A DNA stretch of 64,000 nt from Halichondria panicea (Eukaryota > Porifera > Demospongiae > Suberitida > Halichondriidae), in NCBI RefSeq assembly GCF_963675165.1, contig NC_087388.1, positions 558,001 to 622,000 of the forward strand, given 5' to 3'. The stretch's first letter is position 1. Each line of letters begins with the position of its first letter. This document shows, piece after piece, positions 26,178-37,361 of this stretch. The position numbers were made by a program, and so were the translations under genes. The notes beneath the pieces were generated by a model. The model saw only the letters and a program-made list of their open reading frames with translations. It ran no database searches and was not told the DNA's origin.

Positions 26178-28571
26178 GTCTGTGTGTGGGGTGTGTGTGT
26201 GTGTGGGGTGTGTGTGTGTGTGGGGTGTGTGTGTGTGTGTGTGTGGGGTGTGTGTGTGTGTGTGTGTGTGTGTGGGGGGGGTGTGTGTGTGGGAGGGGGC
26301 TCAAGTTCAAGATATCGTATTACTAGAATGTTTTGCAAGTAGAATTATGCAAACTTTTCAATTCACAATAAAATTGCATAACCTAAATGAGTACTGGTAA
26401 TGACACACGATCCTTGCCAGAACGCAATAGTTCTAGTACGCTAGCCCTAAAAAAAGGAACTCCATCACATCACATGTTTAGAGACCTCTCTAACAACCAT
26501 TATACAATTCTTAGTTTTATCAAAATAATGACGAGTATCTTATATACATGCATGTACTCACACAGTGCCGTCATGTTGGAGTGGTAGCAGTCCTGATAAA
26601 GAACCAGATAGTAGAACATGACCACCTGTGATGCTATAGCGCCATGGCAACCCGCCACACCAGCTGGCTCCTCGCCGAACACAGACAAAACCTGACAATA
26701 GATTTATACGTGATAATTAAATCTGAAAAAATTATTTATCGTAATAATTATTTTGTACCTCTTCAGCTGTGAGGGGTTGATGGGACATATCTGCGCTCTT
26801 GTTGCCATATGTGGGGGCGGTAGTTACCCGTGGCAACAGCGGAGAGAGGAGTATGGAGTGCACGAACTCTTGGAGGAGTGGTCCCAATACAGGGTGCACG
26901 GATTCAGCAAGAGTCGACAGCTGTCTATAAATCCAATCCTGCACGGCAACACAACATGTGTAGAAAATCAATAATTATACTCACAAACAAACAAACAAAC
27001 ACTAGCCAACTATTGCATTGTCTGATTGACAATTTCTCAGAAAATTTTCTCCTTCAATAAAAATAGTATATTCCCTAGCTCTCACAGCGAAAAATTGTCT
27101 ACAGACCATACCCACCCCCTCACTCACACACACAGGCACACGTGAAGAGACTGGCTCCTATACACGATCATATTACAGCTGTTGACATGTGCAGAGCTTA
27201 CTTTAACTGGAATGCCATGTTTCCTGAAAGTCCGCGTCTTGACTAGCTGATGGACGCAGTGTATGGGCAGGTAGCCAGTCATATGACCACTGAGGCCGGG
27301 GGTGGGCGGTACACTCACTGCATGAGCACACACAACCTGAGGGTAAATAAAGCATCTTTGAACGGCCATAACTTTAGTTCCGTTGGTCCAATAACGTTGA
27401 TTTTCTGATTTCTGAAAGCTTAGAGAGAGATAATGTTAAAAAATCAAAGGTCTCTTTTGGGCTTGTTTTTGACAAAAGACATTATTATAGCCTATGGTAA
27501 ATAGGAAATTTTGGCCTATTTCAAATTTGGGATTTAAGCAATAGCATCTAAAAGAGCTTCTTCTAAGCTTTCAGAAATCAGAAATCGTTGAATTTGGACC
27601 ATCAGAACTCTAGTTACAGAGCAAATTAACGTACGTCTTCAGTGAACACACTTAGGAACAGCTTCCGTAAGATGATGAAGTGGCCACTCTTTAGAGAGCC
27701 CTGTAAAATATTCGTCAGAGAATATCACACACAAAATATTATTCATTAGTGCTCGTGGAACACCAGGAAATGCTACAACCGGCATAATGCTAGCTATAGC
27801 TGACAGTATAATTATATATCATTAATATGGTTAAGACAATTACTGGACTGGATGTGATACGGGATTAATTTCTGTACACTCTCCAGTCACTAATAGCACA
27901 TCATACGCTTATACCACAGTACAATTATGTCAACAAAAGTTGCCAATTGCCATGCTATTAGAATGATGTACTCACGGATATTGTCATTTGTAGTGTGTCA
28001 GTGACAAGCTCTCTAATCTGGTCCAGCTGTCCCTCCCTCAAGTGAATGGCCATGAGTAGCAGCAGCTCACCATAGGAACACCAACCACCACACGCCCTGG
28101 AGGCACGTACAGTGTACAGTGTACATGTGTAACGATTTGCACAACAGTTTTAAATGATCATTACATGTGTATAATAATAGGCTTAGTCTAACTTAGCCGC
28201 TAGGTTAAATTGTACATAGATCTCACTTGAGTGTGTTTAGCAGGAACTATGAGCTATAGTTCCCGTAACTATAGTTGCTAGAACAATTATGTAATGTTGC
28301 CAGCTCTATATAGTTAGCCAATGAAATGTGGGATCTATCGAACCATTACATAACTTGTTGGTGATTTTAGCAGCCATTAGTTCTGTCCCTCTCTCCTCTC
28401 TCTCACCTGTCAAACTCTGGCAGTTTCTCCAGTAGCCACTTGAACCAGGAGACCACAGCTGTCTCACAATCATCCACACTGCAGTGGTAAATTGGTAGTC
28501 CCCCCACACACACACACATCACACATTCATGCACTCCTGCACACAGTACACACAGTATACACGCACGCACG

Positions 28572-28654
<83 letters not shown>

Positions 28655-31600
28655 ACACACACACACACACGTACAGTACACAAATACCCAAATATTCACC
28701 AACTCACTTTGCCCAATACACACACAAAGCTCTTACATAACACAATAGTAACTGCATGCATACCTAATAAGGAAGGGGCAGGCTAGGAGCACACAGAGGG
28801 TGGTCTTGATGAATGTGACGCCAGCTGGTGAGAATGGCGGACAGGTGCTCACAATCAGACTCAGAATGGCCCCTGCTTCCTCCTCTTTCAGATACATCAT
28901 TGTCTGCGTCTTTAGGCCACAGCACACCTGGACGAGAGGGGGGCGTGTCACTAGTGGGTGTGGCACTGAGCTTGTAGGGCAAAAACACACAAATAGGAGG
29001 TTCGAGCTAATTCAATGCCGTCACATCTGTGACTATACCTGGAGCACTTGCATGAGGTCGATGATGTCATCATCACAGAGCTGGTAGTCCAGAGATATCG
29101 GACGAAACTCCGCCCCCTCTAGAGTCGACATCCTCCGCAATCTCTTCTTACCCTGACCTTTGTCCTTTCGGTGGTGACCTTTAACCTCCGCAGATTCATC
29201 ATCTTTAGTAGAAACCACATCCGGTTTCTGCTCCGACTGTTCATCCTCGTGATCACTGATTTCGATCTCCATTTGATCGACCAAATCCTCGAGGGTGTCT
29301 AATACGACAGGTTCCTTTTGTTCTCCAGGGGGTGTGGTTTGGTCTTCTTGTTCGTCATCATCCATGGACTCGTCGTCTGAAGATTGCTGACTCTGCAATT
29401 CTGGCAGAGGGGGGGTGGAGTCTCGAGGAGAGGAGGGCTTTTTCAAGAATGAGCACAGTTTCTTCATCAGGAAGGAGCGAAGTTGAGTAACAGCTGACAG
29501 TCGATGTTTCCGATACTAGGTAACCAATATGGAAAATTAATGTGTATAGGTTTGTTGCAATATTGATACACGAACATTTGCTCTACTTGTGTATAATTAT
29601 GTTAGTAGTTTTTTATTGCTGAAAAAAGCTGCTTTTCCGTGAAAATTAAATCTGTGACCCTTGAAATATACAGTACAAAACACATACAAAGAGTTGTCGT
29701 CACCTTCTGTTGCATACACTTGAGGTACTGTGAAAACCACGCTCTCTTCTCATCATCTCCAACAATGATAATGTTGTAAAGGAGAATGATCACACCAGAC
29801 CCACTGCTGGTTACCTCCCTAAGAAGAAATGGGCAAAATAGACAAGGATAGGTTCAAAATGTGCATTTATTGCTTTTCATTGAAATGTAAGCCCCAATAA
29901 AGGGGCCACAAACAAATTCAGTGCATACTCATTGAGTGTCCCCCTCCACGGAAATCTTTAGTAAAAGGCGAAAGATTTATTCGCTTTGAAGGGAGACCAG
30001 AGTGATGTTTTGGACTACTCTAACACACGCTTTTATACTCACTCTGCATACATACTTTTTATGGTACAAATAAAACGTTGCTAGAAACTTATGAATAATG
30101 TTAACACTTGCATTCCAATGCTAATTCCCTAGCTCACCAAATACATTGTAGCAGATTTAAGATAATTAAAACCTGGCAAATGTATAAACACTCACTTATT
30201 TTTCTCTGCCTGCAGTGCTAGCCATAGTGCCAGAGTGGGGTGTTTGCAGTTGTCTATGGCCAGGCCCTGCACATAAGCAGCCTGTGTGGGATGCATGATG
30301 CAGAGGGTCTTGATGGCACTAGCACGACATCGACCAGCCAGAGACACCTCATCCAAAGTCTCGCCATTCAGGACCAGGTGTGTCACAACTGGAGGGGAGG
30401 GGGAGGGACACATGTGAACACTGTACTTCTACATGTATGTATACAATTAGTTATAAGCTGGCCACTCAAAGAACAATTAAGGCAGTTAATGAAACTCAAA
30501 ATTCTGTTATACGAACATGTAGACTATTTCAATTTTGTTTTAAAAGCTTTACAACTGATACAATGCTTACACATAATTATTATCAACTGGCTGTACATAC
30601 ACACACACATATACATACTAGTAGATAGTGCACACAATCGATATCTAATTAGCCATATTAATGGCAGGGGCGTACTCCCTGCGTGGTAAGAAGTGTCCCT
30701 CACCCTGATGGAAGGTGTCTGGCATGTTGGCCACCATTTTGGCCAGTAGTTGAGGACCTCTCTCCAGACAGAGGAGCGCCTCTGACAGCTGCACAACACT
30801 AAACAAGTCAGGCATCTCTGTACATGTGCAAAGAGATATACAAAATATATATGGACACCTTGAAGAATAATTATATAATGTACAGAGAGTAACTCATGCT
30901 ATTTTGTACACAAACTGTTCATTTGAGACCTGGCCTTTCCTCGGGGTGGCCAGTTCTAACGTGCTGTACACATAATTGCATACTGTGGTATTCACTTTAA
31001 ATAAAATGTTCTACAATTTTTCACTGATGACTCACCGACTGCAGCTAGGCACAGAATGTCCCCCACCTCCTCCAAGTGTACCTCACACTCAAACAAATCC
31101 GATTGGACGACTTTAAACGGCCCGGAGACGTCCAGCTGTGCTATAATCCTCAGAATCTCGCTAAGAAACAGCCGAAAACGACGTAAATAATCGCTCCTCT
31201 CGAACTCTATGGCTAGTCCAAACTGGAGTGAGGATGCGAGGACACTCTGTGTGGGGGGTCTGCCCTCCAGGGGGCCCAGCTTCTTAAGCAGCTGCTGCTC
31301 TCTCCTCGCATCTTGTTTCAGCTCCTGCAGTGTGTGTGGGCTTTAATTATAAGCACATGTGCTTATAGGAGTATTGTGGGGTGCTTATGGAGCAATATAT
31401 AGGTGCTTATAATTATGTGATTAAATACAATTAAGGGGTCCTAGAAAGAGCATTGTACAGTAAGGGTAGATGTTTCAATGATGTATAATTAGAATAGTTA
31501 AATTACGATACTCACTTTATAATTTAAGGCGAGATACTCTTGTATAGCGTTAACTTCTGCCATGCTTGAGATTAGCATTCGAATGATCTTCCGTTTTCCC

Positions 31601-31761
31601 TCCCACTGTGTTGCCATGGATACCAGAGACGGAGACAATATCATCCGAGCCAATGACGGAAGGAAAGGTCGAAGGTCATGTTCGCTGCACTCAGCCAGCT
31701 GTTTGACGTTCCCAGAGAGCAATGCCGTGAATACCCTCGGACTAGGGCCGTCTAGATCCAT
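23060..31761 (-). CDS. INTS2: Integrator complex subunit 2
   Basis: INTS2 is a core scaffold subunit of Integrator, the nuclear complex that cleaves snRNA and paused Pol II transcripts. Twenty-one exons: 31761-31516, 31324-31036, 30817-30704, 30388-30196, 29818-29704, 29515-29039, 28927-28764, 28478-28407, 28096-27976, 27700-27635, 27336-27202, 26938-26759, 26691-26562, 25992-25783, 25600-25532, 25445-25244, 25086-24964, 24654-24405, 24217-24098, 23816-23709, 23416-23060. They join exactly in frame to 1,246 residues; the human protein has about 1,200. Diagnostic stretches: SSLQFGLAIEFERSDYLRR, AHAVSVPPTPGLSGHMTGYL, PIHCVHQL, DWIYRQLSTL, NANPLTAEE-like HQPLTAEE, and SSIAAQIPLKYLLTH. The sixth exon carries a lineage-specific acidic low-complexity insert at about 345-445 (DDESMDDDEQEDQ). 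The protein is alpha-helical repeat throughout, with no catalytic site. Confidence 0.94.
23622..23708. repeat. Compound CA-rich low-complexity tract
   Basis: cacaca/ccacac mixture immediately next to an INTS2 donor. A second one lies at 24020-24093. Around 23998-24021 the string acttggaagtgtaccagctt repeats the 3' end of the neighbouring INTS2 exon (acctggaagtgtactagctt at 24096), a small ghost copy of an exon end. Confidence 0.7.
23894..23985. mobile_element. Short foldback element in INTS2 intron
   Basis: The left part cgtgggtataaatgttcgcgg mirrors the right part aaacatttataccctcgaaa and then tacggtata. It resembles the element at 18263-18448. No coding capacity. Confidence 0.6.
24752..24915. 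mobile_element. Foldback element related to 21469-21683
   Basis: It contains ttttgcgaatgagc, ggcaaggatcgtg and, at the end, tgatgctcgcaaaacattct agtg, in opposite orientation to the element at 21469. Intronic in INTS2. Confidence 0.6.
25747..25782. repeat. (CA)n at an INTS2 donor
   Basis: CA units abut the exon 25783-25992, so on the INTS2 strand the intron starts with gtgtgtgtgt and the donor is part of the microsatellite. Confidence 0.85.
26009..26292. repeat. Long compound (GT)n / GGGGT array
   Basis: About 280 bp of GT units interrupted by GGGG blocks, in an INTS2 intron. Long open frames across it (poly Cys-Val or Thr-His) are low-complexity artefacts. G-runs in spaced clusters could form quadruplexes on this strand. 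Confidence 0.9.
26318..26440. mobile_element. Foldback element related to 21469-21683
   Basis: Starts cgtattactagaatgttttgc and ends near cttgccagaacgcaatagtt ctagtacg. Same family words as the HSF-intron element; INTS2 intron. Confidence 0.6.
27352..27620. repeat. Dispersed foldback repeat copy
   Basis: The left arm (ggccataactttagttccgt..ttctgaaagcttagag) and right arm (cttctaagctttcagaaatc..ggaccatcagaactctagtt) are imperfect reverse complements. INTS2 intron. Confidence 0.75.
28226..28282. repeat. Dispersed repeat, inverted partner at 41598-41660
   Basis: The stretch cacttgagtgtgtttagcag..gaactatgagctatagttcc appears in reverse complement at about 41598-41660 (gggaactatagctcatatag..acacactcaagtgggat). 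Both are intronic. Confidence 0.65.
28561..28671. repeat. (CA)n / CACG microsatellite
   Basis: About 110 bp of CA units starting with four ACGC tetramers and with one TACA interruption, in an INTS2 intron. Confidence 0.92.
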
Positions 31762-31765
31762 GTGT

Positions 31766-31801
<36 letters not shown>

Positions 31802-32103
31802 TGTGTGAGTGTGTGCCATGTGTGCATAGTAGATCTGTACGTACAGGTTAATGATGTACGTAAATTCAAAGCAGGTTTCTAGTGGCAGAACATGATCAAC
31901 ATAATTATTCTATCATGCAAAAAATACAAGATTTACCGTGTATCAATGTATGTCAGAAAGTACCTCAAGTTGTCATGTACTTTAGCTTGAAACAGCTTGT
32001 TATAAAGACGACCTTTTCCCCTACAATACAGGTATCAAACTTGACCTTATCTCGAGATACGCCGCCCTCTATCTACAAGTATCTCTCTTCTTCTGCCTCC
32101 AGC
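31762..32103. promoter_or_regulatory. Divergent INTS2/RBM17 promoter
   Basis: The start codons are 342 bp apart and point away from each other. The stretch contains a (GT)n run at about 31771-31797 beside the INTS2 start and otherwise unremarkable AT-rich sequence. No TATA box is clear at either end. A shared bidirectional promoter is an inference from the spacing. Confidence 0.55.
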
Positions 32104-35100
32104 ATGTCCCTGTATGACGGTATCAGTGTAGAGACGGCCCCAGTACCGGAGATGGCGCCCGCCATTGGAGGCACAGCTACAGAAAACAAGTCTCTCAGTA
32201 AATACATGTCTTGTCCATAATTATTCCAAATATTACCCACCATACACCTTACTGTACTACTGTACACACACTTTACACGCAGCCGTTCATCACACACACA
32301 CATATCACACACACACACACACACACACAGGTGGGTGGTCGTCAGGGCTCAAACTGATGGCGTCGCAAATCCAGAGGAACAAGAAAGCCCTCAAGGCAAC
32401 TCAACAAAGCTCAGTGGTGCGTGGGTGTGAACCATACTTGTTTACATACCTTACGTCATACATAATACATTTTCTTATGCAGCTGAAAGCAAGGCCGACT
32501 CCTGGAGCTTCAGCAAATGTTATCAGTCAACAGGTGTGTAACATACGTACCCAGTGCTTGCTTAGGCTCCTCCTCTTTGAGTAGTGAAGTGGGTATGGGG
32601 ACGAGGTTAGTGCTTGCCTCCTCTTGAGTAGTGAAGTGGGTGTGGGGACGAGACTAGTGCTTGCCTCCTCTTGAGTAGTGCAGTGGGTGTGGGGACGAGA
32701 CTAGTATTTGCTTAGGCTCCTCCTCTTTGAGTAGTGAAGTGGGTGTGGGGATGAGACTAGTGCTTGCCTCCTCTTGAGTAGTGCAGTGGGTGTGGGGACG
32801 AGACTAGTATTTGCTCAGCTATAATAATCACTAAACCCCCACCCACCCCCCCAGATGGCCCCCCCTCCGCCAGTGGTGACAATGAAGGACTTCATTGAGA
32901 ATGACCTGGCTATTGAATTGCAGGACGAATATGATCCACTCGCTCCAAATAACTACGAGAGCATCTATCAAGAGAGGAAGGTCAAGCAAGAGAAGGTTCG
33001 GGAAGAAGAGGTCAGTTATTATTATTATAAGCAGAACGTACATGTACAGTTCCACTTCAGTGCCCATAACTTTAGTTTAGATGGTCCAATTTCAATGGTT
33101 TTATGAATCTACATTGTAAAAGTGAGCCCTTTCAGATGATGTATTAAAATCAGAATAATCACTCATATCAGAGTCACAAAAATCAGACCACATGCGTGCA
33201 CTCAACCAGTTTTTTTATATCCTTATACACGATGTATACATATGGAATGTTTTGGACAAGTTATGAATAACATTAGATAATAGCAACGGTATATATATGC
33301 CCTTGATAAATTGGTGGGTTCACAGATAGATTTTTCTGCGATTTTAGCACATTGATTTTGATTCTGCTCAAGTTGTGTTTTCATAGCGTTTGTAGTTACT
33401 CGCATTTGTTTTCCAATTATCTGCGAATACTAATTTTTACGATTTTACTCTCATTCTATTCGAACAAAGGGCTATTGTACTGCATAACATAACAGTTAAA
33501 CACTGGGAGACCGTATAGCGGAAAATTTTACCCACGATCATTGCCAAAATTCTACTAGCGGAACAATAAGGTAACTGTAAATATGGCAATGTCCACAATG
33601 CCTATAGTAACAATCTACAAATACAGCTTATAGAAAAACTCCCTTACATGAGGAGGGTAATTTATGAACACTCCTTAGTTGGAATCCTGAGCTATAGACT
33701 AAGTCAAGTGTGACAGTCATAAGAGCTATAATTGTTCACCAACTACGGAAGCCATTAAATCTACAAATACAGCTTATAGAAAAACTCTAACTAAAAACTA
33801 ATTGATTAATTACGTTCTCTGGCACAAGACAACGAACAACAAAGTTACCAGAGGAAACTGTACCTAAGTGACTCAAGTTTATAGACTAGCTATAGAGAAA
33901 GGTTTTGTCTACATTAAGATGGCGGATGAAACTGCTCAAATTGGAGAAACACTCGAGAGGGAGTACGGAAAGCCACTGCAATCACAGGATTTACACATTA
34001 AATACTTTTTCCTTGTACTTGGTAAAGAAATCATTTGTAAATCAGCTGATATCATCATCCAACTACAAAGGCTGGGTTCATGGTGTCACCTTAAGACGGA
34101 ATGGCCTGGAATATTGTTTGGTGAGTTTCCTAAGAACTCACCAAATGAGACAGAGCGCCACAGAGAGGAGAGGCTCAATCACATTCGAATACAACTGCTA
34201 GCTCTACATGCTGACCCCAAGGACCCCAAGGACCCCAGCAAGATACCACACATCATTGTGGGACGTGCTTGCAACTATTACAAAGCAGTGAGCAAACACA
34301 GCTTGAGTACTACCGATATAGAAAACGTTCTCGCAATTCCTAGTGACCAGCACTTGGACTATTTCTATTTGGTGATAAGACTAAATAGTATTACATCAAA
34401 CATTGTAATGGATGTACCCTCCATGCTTGCAATGTGTCCTGGAGATTGGAGGGCAGTGGAACCTAAGGCCACCTGGCCACTTACGTTTATTGGCCATTTC
34501 CCCAAAAATCCTTTTGAGACGGAGCGTGAGAGAGAGTGGCGACTGAATAAAGAAGTTCGACTACCTCTAAAGGAATATTTGGGAGGCCTACTTAAACAGC
34601 AGTTTCAGGGCGTAGCTAAGCCAGTTATCATTTTGTTCACACGTGCTTGCAAATATACAAATATGTAGATTGCAGTATATCAAGAGAGAAGTTCACGAAC
34701 GTAATTATAACATTTATAGTGTACAGTTTTATTAGCACTGTGTGATTAGGTTTCAAACTGTTTAAAGAATGTACTAGGTATAGTTGCGTGTTACACAATC
34801 ATGGAGTTTTTGCAATGGTTATAATTATAATGGCCTCGATTGCATGCTGCTATTCAGGGTCAGATACGTACGTGTATACATAATAGTTAGACACTGTTTT
34901 GGAGGGGTCTATGGGATTTAGAAGCCCAAAGGCACTGATTTAGTATCCCGAGCGTAGCGAGGGTACTAAAGTGGCTGAGGGCTTCTAAATCACATAGACA
35001 CCTCCAAAACAGTGTCTAACTCATTTAGATACTAGTGCGCATGCGCAAACCTTGCCCTCGAGGCTTGACTACAATACAATTACTTGACAACAGAATACTA

Positions 35101-37361
35101 GGTATACTAAGTAAATTTGCAGGTATACTAAGTCCCATAGTATACCTGCTCTGAGGCACTTTTCCCATGTAGATCTAGTGTCTAATATAATTATAGTCAT
35201 TAACCCTTTTTGTACATATACTCATGCATGCATGTAATGGTATGACAGTTACTATTGTATGAACACCACCCACCTGTAGTACTTATCACTGTGCTCACTA
35301 GTCTCCAGCCCTCCACTCGATTTGACTGATGCCACAAAGTTTAAGCTGAACCTCCTCAAGCTGGTGGGGGGGTAGCTGGTCAGGGGGGGCAATGGCAAAT
35401 AGAAAACAACTAGGGCTTCTACTGTACGTACATGTACGTAGTAAACTGGCCTCCACTGATTGAGAGTGTGATGGACTTGAGTCGAGAACTCTTCATTTTT
35501 GGGTCGTTTCGACAAAAAAGCGTGGGCTATTATATAGGTGGGGGAAAATGTCAAATTTGGATGCAACAGAAATTTTTGAGATAAACATGCTGTCTGATTT
35601 AAGCTTTCAAAAAAACACAATACCATTGATCGCTAGAATTCAAGTTATGATTGTCAGAAGAATTCAGGTAAATGTACTGTGTAATTGTTCCTGTGTAGCG
35701 CAAACGTCGCCATGAAGATAGAGACCAAAGAAGGAGAAGAAGACGCTCTGATAGTGATAGTGACAGCGATGATGATAGAAAATCTCAAAGGAGCCGTCGC
35801 AAAGGTGTGTGGAGTGTGTGTGATGAGTGTGAAGAGTGTAGAGGGTCGATTGTATCAGCTGCAGATATACCGTGATAATTTTTAGAATACTTGTTGAATA
35901 TCTACGTACTTTGCATCAGACGGAACTCCTCCCCCCTGCAGATGCAGCTGCCATTCCGCCACCTGCTAGCATGGCCATGCCCCCACCCCCCACACTCAGT
36001 GCTCCCCCTGCTGCTGACCAAAAACAGGAGGGAGACAAAACAATAGGTGAGAACACCATGACCCTTGAAAGCATCACAGCAGCGTAAATAAATTGAACCT
36101 GTGCTACCTGTAAATTGTATTTTTTCATCAATTTCAGTTGTATCGTCCGTGCTTGAAGAGTTGAGTAAGAAGAAAGCACCAAAAGTTAACCCGTTTGGGA
36201 AGCCTAAATTGTGAGTGTGTGGCTATAACTAAGCAACCGTCTAACATACAGCTGTTACATGTATGTCATACATAACGTTGTGTTACTTGATTGGTCTGCA
36301 GTGGGAACTTTGCTTCCAACTTCATGTCTAAATATGGCTGGGAGGAGGGTCAAGGTACGCAGATTTCCACGGTTACCTGCTCACATTAAGAGCTAGAAAT
36401 TGCTCATTTTGTTTGTTTGTTTGTTTTGGCAGGTCTTGGTAAGAGCTCTCAAGGCATTAGCACAGCACTGACGGTTGAGAAGACGAGCAAACGAGGGGGA
36501 AAGATCGTCAACACGGCAGCTGAGCAAGGTACTCCCCCACCATCCCGCACACACACACACACACACAATCTAGAGCTACAAGCTGAGGAAGAGAAGAAAA
36601 AGGAACAGTCTATGGTGGAGCTGCTGAAGAATCCCACCAAAGTTGTGCTATTACAGGTAGATCCTACACACCGCCCCCTCCACACACACTCACACATACA
36701 CTCCCTCCACCCACACACACCACACCCTCCTAGAACATGGTCGGCCCTGGCGACGTTGATGAGGATCTAGAACCAGAGGTAGCGGAAGAGTGTGCCAAGT
36801 ATGGAGAGGTCGAAAGATGTCTCATTTTTGAAGTGAGCTGATTAATTGGTGTAGAAGAGCTAAAGTTACAAATGCACTGCCGGTTGTAATAATTTGTAGG
36901 AGGCGTGTGTTAAGTATTGTATGGCTTTACCTGGTAGTTTAATAAGTAGCTTATATGGTCTGCCTGTACATCATTACTCTTGTACATCGTTACAGATACG
37001 TGAGGGTGACATCTCCGAGGAAGAAGCTGTGAGGATCTTTGTCCAGTTTGCCAGAGTCGAGTCAGCCATTAAAGGTCAGTTATTATAGCTATAAGCTTAA
37101 TAATCAGCATTCTGACTGTGTATCAATCAATGGTGTATGGTACAGTCTGTATGTATAACATTTAGATGTGTATACAGTACACCCGTACATGTACATAATA
37201 ATTGTTCTGGTATGATTGTTGTTGCTTAGCATCAAGTGACAAGCGTGTGTTCCTCCTATGCAGCTGTGGTGGACCTCAATGGCCGCTTCTTTGGTGGGAG
37301 GATGGTCAGAGGAAGCTTCTACTCTGAAGATAAATTCTCCAACTTTGACCTAGCCCCCTAA
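32104..37361 (+). CDS. RBM17: RBM17/SPF45 splicing factor
   Basis: SPF45 works in spliceosomal 3' splice-site choice. Exons: 32104-32197, 32331-32416, 32483-32533, 32855-33010, 35699-35806, 35920-36046, 36138-36210, 36302-36354, 36433-36528, 36574-36656, 36734-36832, 36996-37074, 37264-37361; about 400 residues, as in human. It starts MSLYDGISVET. Then come the GWSSGLKLMASQIQ motif, DEYDPLAPNNYE, an Arg/Asp/Ser stretch, a Pro-rich linker, a G-patch at about 233-280 (KYGWEEGQGLGK, STALTVEKTSKRGGKI) and a C-terminal UHM-type RRM at about 309-400 (TKVVLLQNMVGPGDVDEDLE, ESAIKAVVDLNGRFFGGRMV). One detail: with the stronger donor AAAG/gtgtgt (35804) the next exon is out of frame. Donor GGT/gtgtgg at 35806 keeps frame, or the C6 run near 35930 has one extra base. 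The 2.7-kb intron 33011-35698 hosts a separate gene. Confidence 0.93.
32554..32816 (+). repeat. Minisatellite, about 50-65 bp unit
   Basis: About five units built on ctcctcttgagtagtgaag, tgggtgtggggacgagacta and gtgcttgc, in two alternating length forms, between RBM17 exons 3 and 4. Confidence 0.88.
33011..33918 (+). other. RBM17 intron, repeat remnants, no gene
   Basis: It contains half of a dispersed foldback unit (about 33058-33150: gcccataactttagtttaga..) and, at about 33490-33570, a half element of the accgtatagcgg..ttttacccacga family. The rest is AT-rich. No exon is supported. Confidence 0.5.
33919..34668 (+). CDS. Intronless nested ORF with duplicated novel domain
   Basis: I do not recognise this 249-residue protein. 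It starts at ATG 33919 in a strong context (aagATGG); the open frame extends upstream only to a GTG. The protein contains two diverged copies of one domain, about residues 23-120 and 139-247. Each has YFxLV near its start, then TEWPGILFGEFPKN / ATWPLTFIGHFPKN, then ETERxRExRLN, and ends IIxxxRACxY. There is no signal peptide and no obvious membrane segment; it is likely cytosolic. It lies on the same strand inside the 2.7-kb RBM17 intron and has no introns, which fits either a retroposed gene or a small independent gene. Codon use looks ordinary, and the two-copy conservation argues the frame is real. Confidence 0.75.
   Translation: MADETAQIGETLEREYGKPLQSQDLHIKYFFLVLGKEIICKSADIIIQLQRLGSWCHLKTEWPGILFGEFPKNSPNETERHREERLNHIRIQLLALHADPKDPKDPSKIPHIIVGRACNYYKAVSKHSLSTTDIENVLAIPSDQHLDYFYLVIRLNSITSNIVMDVPSMLAMCPGDWRAVEPKATWPLTFIGHFPKNPFETEREREWRLNKEVRLPLKEYLGGLLKQQFQGVAKPVIILFTRACKYTNM
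34669..35698 (+). other. RBM17 intron after nested ORF
   Basis: No exon seen. It contains the large foldback at 34886-35020 and a dispersed foldback half-unit at about 35511-35657 (gctttcaaaaaaacacaata..aattcaagttatgattgtca). The rest is AT-rich. Confidence 0.5.
34886..35020. repeat. Nested foldback, about 41-bp arms plus inner palindrome
   Basis: The outer arms gttagacactgttttggagg..atttagaagccc and gggcttctaaat..cctccaaaacagtgtctaac are reverse complements with few mismatches. Between them lies a second palindrome, tttagtatcccgagcg / tagcgagggtactaaa. A cruciform-like or two-tier hairpin is expected. It is just downstream of the nested ORF. Confidence 0.88.

Noticed and set aside
25595-26342. 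Several long ORFs of Thr-His or Cys-Val repeats
   Set aside because: They are translations of (CA)n/(GT)n arrays, not proteins.
30240-30689. Plus-strand ORF of 149 residues
   Set aside because: It is antisense to an INTS2 exon and runs into intron sequence; no family match.
33868-33918. GTG at 33868 as start of the nested ORF
   Set aside because: ATG 33919 has a strong start context and the protein repeats begin downstream. A GTG start is unlikely in an animal gene.
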